Positions 13,983-17,955 of a stretch of 17,955 bases of DNA are shown here, one piece after another. The DNA comes from Flavobacteriales bacterium. GTDB lineage: Bacteria > Bacteroidota > Bacteroidia > Flavobacteriales_D > Cryomorphaceae. Made by a program: the position numbers and the translations under genes. Under the pieces are notes generated by a model. That model was not told the origin of the DNA, did no database searches, and worked only from the letters and a program-made list of their open reading frames with translations. Within the stretch, counting starts at the first letter, position 1. Each line of letters begins with the position of its first letter. The stretch lies in contig JAIVHQ010000031.1 in assembly GCA_020200995.1 (NCBI GenBank), positions 1 to 17,955 of the forward strand, written 5' to 3'.

Positions 13983-14038
13983 GACCTGAGACCAGACAGG
14001 TTTTATATGCTTGAGAAAAGAAAACCTGTCAGGTCTCA
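13980..14038. repeat. REP-like hairpin between convergent genes
   Basis: The right arm AAAACCTGTCAGGTCTCA (14021-14038) is the exact inverted complement of TGAGACCTGA (13980-13989) plus CAGGTTTT (13997-14004), interrupted by a 7-base insertion GACCAGA. The two arms therefore form an 18-bp stem with a bulge and a 16-base loop. The first TGA is the stop of the transposase gene, and the last TCA is, on the minus strand, the stop of the DUF3817-like gene. It probably serves as the cognate REP of the adjacent RAYT and may also act as a bidirectional terminator. Confidence 0.8.
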
Positions 14039-14320
14039 CTCAGCCCCTTTCAACAACTTAGCCTCCGCCACAAAAGGCCCAAAAGGCAATAGCGCCGCCA
14101 GAAAGAACAAAAACATCTTCCAAATGCTCCATTTGCGCTCGGCGCCGGTGAGGACAATGGCGATGATGTATAGCACAAACAGCAGGCCATGGACCCAGCC
14201 GGTGTATTTCACGGCGAGGGGAATGTCGGCCATGTATTTCAGCGGCATGGCGATGAAGAGCAGCAGGAGGTAGGAGACTCCCTCGGCACGGCCGATCAGG
14301 ATGAAGTTTTTTAAGGACAT
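14036..14320 (-). CDS. DUF3817-like small integral membrane protein
   Basis: A 94-residue protein from ATG 14320 (MSLKNFILIGRAEGVSYLLL). The frame is open upstream but overlaps the TolC-like gene. It has three hydrophobic helices at about 9-28, 38-60 and 67-84. The motif GRAEGVSYLLLLFIAMPLKY and the WVHGLLFVLYI segment match the DUF3817 family, found alone or fused in many bacteria and of unknown function. It begins 13 bases after the TolC-like gene ends, so it is probably carried on the efflux operon transcript. Its stop codon lies within the REP-like hairpin. Confidence 0.8.
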   Translation of the reverse strand: MSLKNFILIGRAEGVSYLLLLFIAMPLKYMADIPLAVKYTGWVHGLLFVLYIIAIVLTGAERKWSIWKMFLFFLAALLPFGPFVAEAKLLKGAE

Positions 14321-14333
14321 GTGGTGTGTTTTA

Positions 14334-15650
14334 TCATTCAAGAAGTACGCCGGCTTCGAAGAGGAGCCCCACTTCGGCGAGCTTGGTGCGGATGCGCCGG
14401 ATGCTGATTTCGTTGCGTGCCCTGGCGAGGTTGAGCTGGGCATCTCTCAGTTCGGTTCCTGTGATTTGGCCGGTGGAAAAGGCGTCGCGGCTGCGTTCAA
14501 AATTGACTTCAGCCAGGTTGAGATTGCGCTCGCTGAGCGCCAGCAATTTTCGGCTGGTGATGTACTCATCATAGGCATTGTTGATCAATGCTGAGATCTC
14601 ATTGAGCGCGCGCGCTTCTTCCACTGATGCCATTTCCATGGAAAGGCGTGCATTCTGAATGTTTCGCCTCACGCGATTGCCGTCAAAAAGGTAGAACCGA
14701 AGGGAAAGGCCAGCATTCCAACCTACATTCTCTTGGGTGTTGAGGAAGTTGGCTTCAAAGTCGCTGAACGAATACCGGTATCCGCCCTGCGCGTCGAGGG
14801 TGGGGTAGTAATCGGCTTTGGATGCTTTGAGGTTTTGCTCGGCGCCGTACACTTCATTGCGGGCGCGGAGGTAGGCCGTGTTTCTGGAACGCGCGCCGTC
14901 CAGCAGGCTTTCCTTGTCGAGCCTGTCCATGATGGTGAAGTTTGAATCGATGGCGAGTGAAGTGTCTGCGGGCAATCCTATGGCAAGAAACAAGTCGCGG
15001 CGGGCTTGGGCAAATCCCAGCTCCGACTCTGCAAGGGCGATGCTGTCGGTGCGGAGGTCCACTTCGGCATTGAGCAACTGGAGGCGGGTGAAGCTTCCGA
15101 ATTTGTAATTTTCCGAAGCGCGGTTCAGCCTTTCCAGAGAAAGTCGTGCTGTTTCTTTCGCAATGGCAACGGCATCCCTTTGTCGAAGGGCCTCCAGATA
15201 TCGGGTTGCCACGGTGAGGCTTGTGCTTTCCATGGCCAGCTTTTCGCGAAGGCGGGCGTCTTCGCGGTTGCTCTCGAGCCCGCGAAGGGTGTAGACGCGA
15301 CGGCCGCCGTTGAAAAGGGTGTAACTCACCACGGCTGCGGCTTCGTAGTTTACCGTTTGAGCGCCCTCGGCGCTGATGGCGGGCTGCTCTATGCTTGCAA
15401 AGGTGATTTCGGTGTTTTGAAGCTGATAGTCGAATGCGCCGTCGAGAAAAACCGACGGCAGGAGCCCCGCATTGCCGGGGGCGGCGAGGTTTTCGTCAAT
15501 TTCGCGGCTGAATCCCGCAGTGCGCACGTCGTAATTGTACTCCAGCGCAAGCGACAGGGCCTCATTGAGGTCGATGCGCTGCTGGGCATTTGCCGAAAAG
15601 GCTGTGGAAATCACAAGCAGGGAGGAAAGGATAAATCTTGTTATGTCCAT
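14334..15650 (-). CDS. TolC-family outer-membrane efflux protein
   Basis: A 438-residue protein from ATG 15650 (MDITRFILSS); a GTG three codons earlier at 15659 is possible. The signal peptide ends near FSANAQ. The mature protein shows the two-fold TolC arrangement: IDLNEALSLALEYNYDVRTA at the start and a second long-helix/strand repeat beginning near ARNEVYGAEQNLKASKADYY, with the strands VVSYTLFNGGRR and LSLRFYLFDGNRVRR as matching barrel halves. It ends with the helical GTELRDAQLNLARARNEISI segment. It would form the outer-membrane channel of the RND pump encoded directly upstream. The ancestral RND stop (15656-15658) lies 5 bases before this ATG, implying coupling that the RND frameshift has now broken, because translation of the permease now stops at 15720. 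Confidence 0.9.
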   Translation of the reverse strand: MDITRFILSSLLVISTAFSANAQQRIDLNEALSLALEYNYDVRTAGFSREIDENLAAPGNAGLLPSVFLDGAFDYQLQNTEITFASIEQPAISAEGAQTVNYEAAAVVSYTLFNGGRRVYTLRGLESNREDARLREKLAMESTSLTVATRYLEALRQRDAVAIAKETARLSLERLNRASENYKFGSFTRLQLLNAEVDLRTDSIALAESELGFAQARRDLFLAIGLPADTSLAIDSNFTIMDRLDKESLLDGARSRNTAYLRARNEVYGAEQNLKASKADYYPTLDAQGGYRYSFSDFEANFLNTQENVGWNAGLSLRFYLFDGNRVRRNIQNARLSMEMASVEEARALNEISALINNAYDEYITSRKLLALSERNLNLAEVNFERSRDAFSTGQITGTELRDAQLNLARARNEISIRRIRTKLAEVGLLFEAGVLLE

Positions 15651-15655
15651 GGTTT

Positions 15656-15787
15656 TCACAATTCAATCTGTTCCTGACGCCCGCGTTTAATGACCTGCTC
15701 CACATGCTCAGGATCCGGTTTATCTCCTTCCCAAAGCCACTTTGCCAATACTTTGAGGCGGTTGAACATCGTGAGGGTCGAGAATGA
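15656..15787 (-). pseudogene. Displaced C-terminal tail of the RND permease (out of frame)
   Basis: In the frame one base off from the permease gene, the minus strand reads STLTMFNRLKVLAKWLWEGD and continues KPDPEHVEQVIKRGRQEQIEL to a TGA at 15656-15658. A cytoplasmic tail of the type 'NRxKxxAKWLWEGxKP' is what Bacteroidota RND permeases carry after their last membrane helix. It has no start of its own, so it is a remnant cut off from the main gene by a deletion plus frameshift near 15778-15790. Confidence 0.8.
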
Positions 15788-17955
15788 GCGGCCCCAAACC
15801 CGCCGAGGTGGTAATCGTGGTGAGAAACAATGGCCGAAACCTGCTCAGAGAGGTCTCTTTGAGCGCTTTGTTGTAAGGCATGCCCTCTTTGAGATAACCG
15901 TTGAAGGCGTTGATAAAGACGAGTCCGTCGTTGATCAACACCCCGAGAAGGGCGATGATGCCGAGAAAGCTCAACACGCTCACGGGCTGGTCGTGAATGA
16001 AATGGCCCCATCCCGCACCGATAATACCGAAGGGCAAAAGTACGAGGAGCGCCAAAGCCTGCGTGTATGACCGAAAGCTGATGATGAGGGTGATCAATAT
16101 GATGAGCAGGATGATCGGCCCCACGCGTTTCACAGATCTTTGGAGCTTTCCGGTCTCCCGCTGCTGCCCCTCGAAACTGACATTCACCCCCGGATATCGC
16201 CCCAAAATCACAGGCACCATTTCATCCTGCATCTCAGCCAGGAGTTCGGGAGTACTTACGTCGAGGGAGGCCACTTCGCCTTCCACTGTGATTTCGCGCT
16301 TGCCGTCGCGGTGGTTGATGTTGATGAGGCCGCGCTGCGGAACGAGTTCAGCCACATCGCTGAGGGTCACGAGCTCGCCGTTAACGGCGCGCACGCGCAT
16401 GTTTTTGAGCTGTTCGATGTTGCGGCGGTCTTCGATGTCGTAGCGCACCCATACTTTTACTTCCTTATCGCCGCGCTGCAGGCGCTGGGCTTCAAAACCG
16501 AAATACCCGTTTCGTACCTGAGAGATCAGGCCCCTTTCGGTAAAACCAAGGGCGCGGCCCGTTTCGTTGAGCACCACATTGATTTCGGGCTGATCGGCAC
16601 GGTCGTTGGTCACGAGGTCTTTCACATCGCCGGTGGCTTCGAGCATTTCCTTAAAGTCGGCCACTGCGGCGCGCAACCGCTCGAAATCGGGACTCGAAAA
16701 CGACACGTTTACCGCTTTTCCGAAAGGGCTAAAAGCCACAAAACTCAGCTTTTCGGCACCGGGAATTCCACCCACTGCTTCGCGCATATCGCCTGTGATG
16801 GCAAAGCTCCGCAGGCTGCGTTCCTCAGACGAGACGAGGTAGAAAGTCGCGCTGCCCTGATTGCTCTGAGGGCCGAGCACCACCTCCACATCGGTGTACA
16901 TGGGCTTGCCCACGTCTTCGCGGGCTGCGTATTCGCCATTGAGATCATCTACCCGTCGCACGATGTACTCCATGGCTTCGCGGGTCACAGATTCGGATGT
17001 GCCTGAAGGCATTTCGAGGCTTACGGTAATTTCGTTCTGCTCGATGTTCGGAAAGAAAGTGGTTCGGATGGTGCCTCCGCCTATGGCGGCGATAGTGATT
17101 ACAAAAAGCGCAGTGCCGACCAGAAAGGTAAACACCTTGTACCTCAGGCAAAATTCCAAAGCGGGCTGAAATACGTTGTCGCGAAAGCGAATCAGCACCT
17201 GCTCGATCGCATTTTTGATTTTGTTTGGCTTGTCCTGCTTGCTGAGGTCTTTGCTGTGGGCCAGGTGGGCGGGGAGAAACAGGATCACCTCAATGAGCGA
17301 GAAGGCCAGGGCGGCGCTCACCACCACGGCCACGTCACTGAAAAACTCGCCGAGGCGGCCTTCCACAAAGTAGAAAAACGAGAAGGCCACGCAGGTGGTG
17401 AAAATGGCTGAAAAAACGGAGGGGAACACTTCCACCGTTCCATCTACTACCGATCTGAAAGGAGATTTTCCCCGTTCGTAGTGCTGAAATATGTTTTCAC
17501 CCACCACAATCCCGTCGTCGACGAGAATACCGATCACCAGAATCATCCCGAAAAGGGACAAGACATTGATGGTGATGCCTGTGAAGTAAATCAGAATAAA
17601 CATCCCGAGAAAGGAAACCGGGATGCCCAATGCTACCCAAAAAGCCAATCTGATGCGCAGAAAAAGGGCCAAAATCACAAAGACCAAAATGGCACCGAGT
17701 ACCCCGTTCTTTTGAAGCAGGGCGATGCGCTCATTGAGGGTGACAGTCCCATCCTTCACCAATACAAGCTGAACGCTTGGATTGGTGTTGGCGAAATCGG
17801 CGACGTATTTTTCCACGTTTTCAGCCGCTTCGAGGATGTCTTCTTCGTTGAGGGTGTTGACGGTGATAAACACGGCCGGGCTGCCGTTGAGGAATCCCGC
17901 ATCGGTCGATTCATCCCAGTCTTCGCGAACTTCTGCGAGTTCGCTGAGTCGCAGC
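15720..17955 (-). CDS. RND-family efflux permease, partial, with truncated C-terminus
   Basis: The frame is open through the right edge (LRLSELAEVREDWDESTDAG just inside), so the first quarter is missing. Visible parts include the N-terminal membrane block with TM4 GILVDDGIVVGENIF (the paired Asp residues of the proton relay), the second periplasmic domain, and the C-terminal membrane block up to SRFRPLFLTTITTSAGLGPLIL. Substrate class (HAE1-type drugs or other) cannot be told. Normally about 30 more residues follow (ExSxQAQFLIPMAI..., forming TM12) and then a cytoplasmic tail. Here the reading frame instead continues with about 16 unrelated residues (DPHDVQPPQSIGKVALGRR) and stops at 15720. 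The correct tail lies in another frame just downstream. The gene is thus probably non-functional or makes a pump lacking TM12, unless the assembly is wrong. Confidence 0.88.
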   Translation of the reverse strand, partial: LRLSELAEVREDWDESTDAGFLNGSPAVFITVNTLNEEDILEAAENVEKYVADFANTNPSVQLVLVKDGTVTLNERIALLQKNGVLGAILVFVILALFLRIRLAFWVALGIPVSFLGMFILIYFTGITINVLSLFGMILVIGILVDDGIVVGENIFQHYERGKSPFRSVVDGTVEVFPSVFSAIFTTCVAFSFFYFVEGRLGEFFSDVAVVVSAALAFSLIEVILFLPAHLAHSKDLSKQDKPNKIKNAIEQVLIRFRDNVFQPALEFCLRYKVFTFLVGTALFVITIAAIGGGTIRTTFFPNIEQNEITVSLEMPSGTSESVTREAMEYIVRRVDDLNGEYAAREDVGKPMYTDVEVVLGPQSNQGSATFYLVSSEERSLRSFAITGDMREAVGGIPGAEKLSFVAFSPFGKAVNVSFSSPDFERLRAAVADFKEMLEATGDVKDLVTNDRADQPEINVVLNETGRALGFTERGLISQVRNGYFGFEAQRLQRGDKEVKVWVRYDIEDRRNIEQLKNMRVRAVNGELVTLSDVAELVPQRGLININHRDGKREITVEGEVASLDVSTPELLAEMQDEMVPVILGRYPGVNVSFEGQQRETGKLQRSVKRVGPIILLIILITLIISFRSYTQALALLVLLPFGIIGAGWGHFIHDQPVSVLSFLGIIALLGVLINDGLVFINAFNGYLKEGMPYNKALKETSLSRFRPLFLTTITTSAGLGPLILDPHDVQPPQSIGKVALGRR

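Noticed and set aside
15562..16011. 149-codon minus-strand frame across the RND/TolC junction
   Set aside because: It is the third frame through both genes and has Arg/Ser/His-rich, domain-free composition. Neither the RND main part nor the displaced tail uses this frame.
16140..17006. 288-codon plus-strand frame opposite the RND gene
   Set aside because: It lies wholly opposite conserved RND sequence. Its length reflects codon bias on the coding strand.

Overview
The window looks like a chromosomal segment of a Bacteroidota bacterium, most likely a Flavobacteriales-type organism of roughly balanced G+C. This rests on gene content: an LA_2272-type surface-repeat protein, a PF14595-type thioredoxin, a DUF6132-like and a DUF6952-like small protein, the 'sensor of ECF-type sigma factor' family and an alpha/beta hydrolase-OsmC fusion. 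Several genes are also preceded by the Bacteroidota -7 promoter box (TAnnTTTG), and Shine-Dalgarno sequences are mostly absent. No rRNA, tRNA or CRISPR array was seen. No gene-free stretch exceeds 300 bases.

Layout. (1) 1-1814, minus: N-terminal part of a secreted tricorn-like S41 peptidase, running off the left edge. (2) 1854-1999: degenerate inverted-repeat remnant. (3) 2011-3084, minus: LA_2272-like surface protein with its own promoter. (4) 3208-5431, minus: tight three-gene set of thioredoxin-like protein, secreted lysine/glutamate-rich coiled-coil protein and CoA-pyrophosphatase-type NUDIX hydrolase. (5) 5486-6758, plus: membrane-anchored alpha/beta hydrolase and a small DUF6952-like protein. 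(6) 6776-9670, minus: anti-sigma-like membrane protein, periplasmic ECF sensor, class III aminotransferase and an ECF sigma factor. The sigma factor is cut off from its usual partners by the aminotransferase. (7) 9936-11860, plus: a CstB-like persulfide dioxygenase/rhodanese, a small two-cysteine DUF6132-like membrane protein and a single-domain rhodanese. These are translationally coupled and closed by a strong terminator. (8) 11958-13172, minus: hydrolase-OsmC fusion. (9) 13337-14038: REP-associated (RAYT/Y1) transposase flanked by REP-like sequences. (10) 14036-17955, minus: RND efflux permease (partial), TolC-type outer-membrane protein and a DUF3817-like membrane protein.

How the genes work together. 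Region 7 is best read as a sulfide/persulfide detoxification operon. Region 6 appears to be a rearranged envelope-stress regulatory module. Region 10 is a tripartite efflux operon, but the permease gene has lost the coding sequence for its last transmembrane helix and is frameshifted, so the pump is probably damaged unless this is an assembly error.

The observations most worth checking are the broken RND C-terminus, the split sigma module whose sigma factor lacks the first sigma-4 helix and has no ATG start, the REP hairpin that supplies the stop codons of both convergent neighbours, and the CstB/DUF6132/rhodanese operon.
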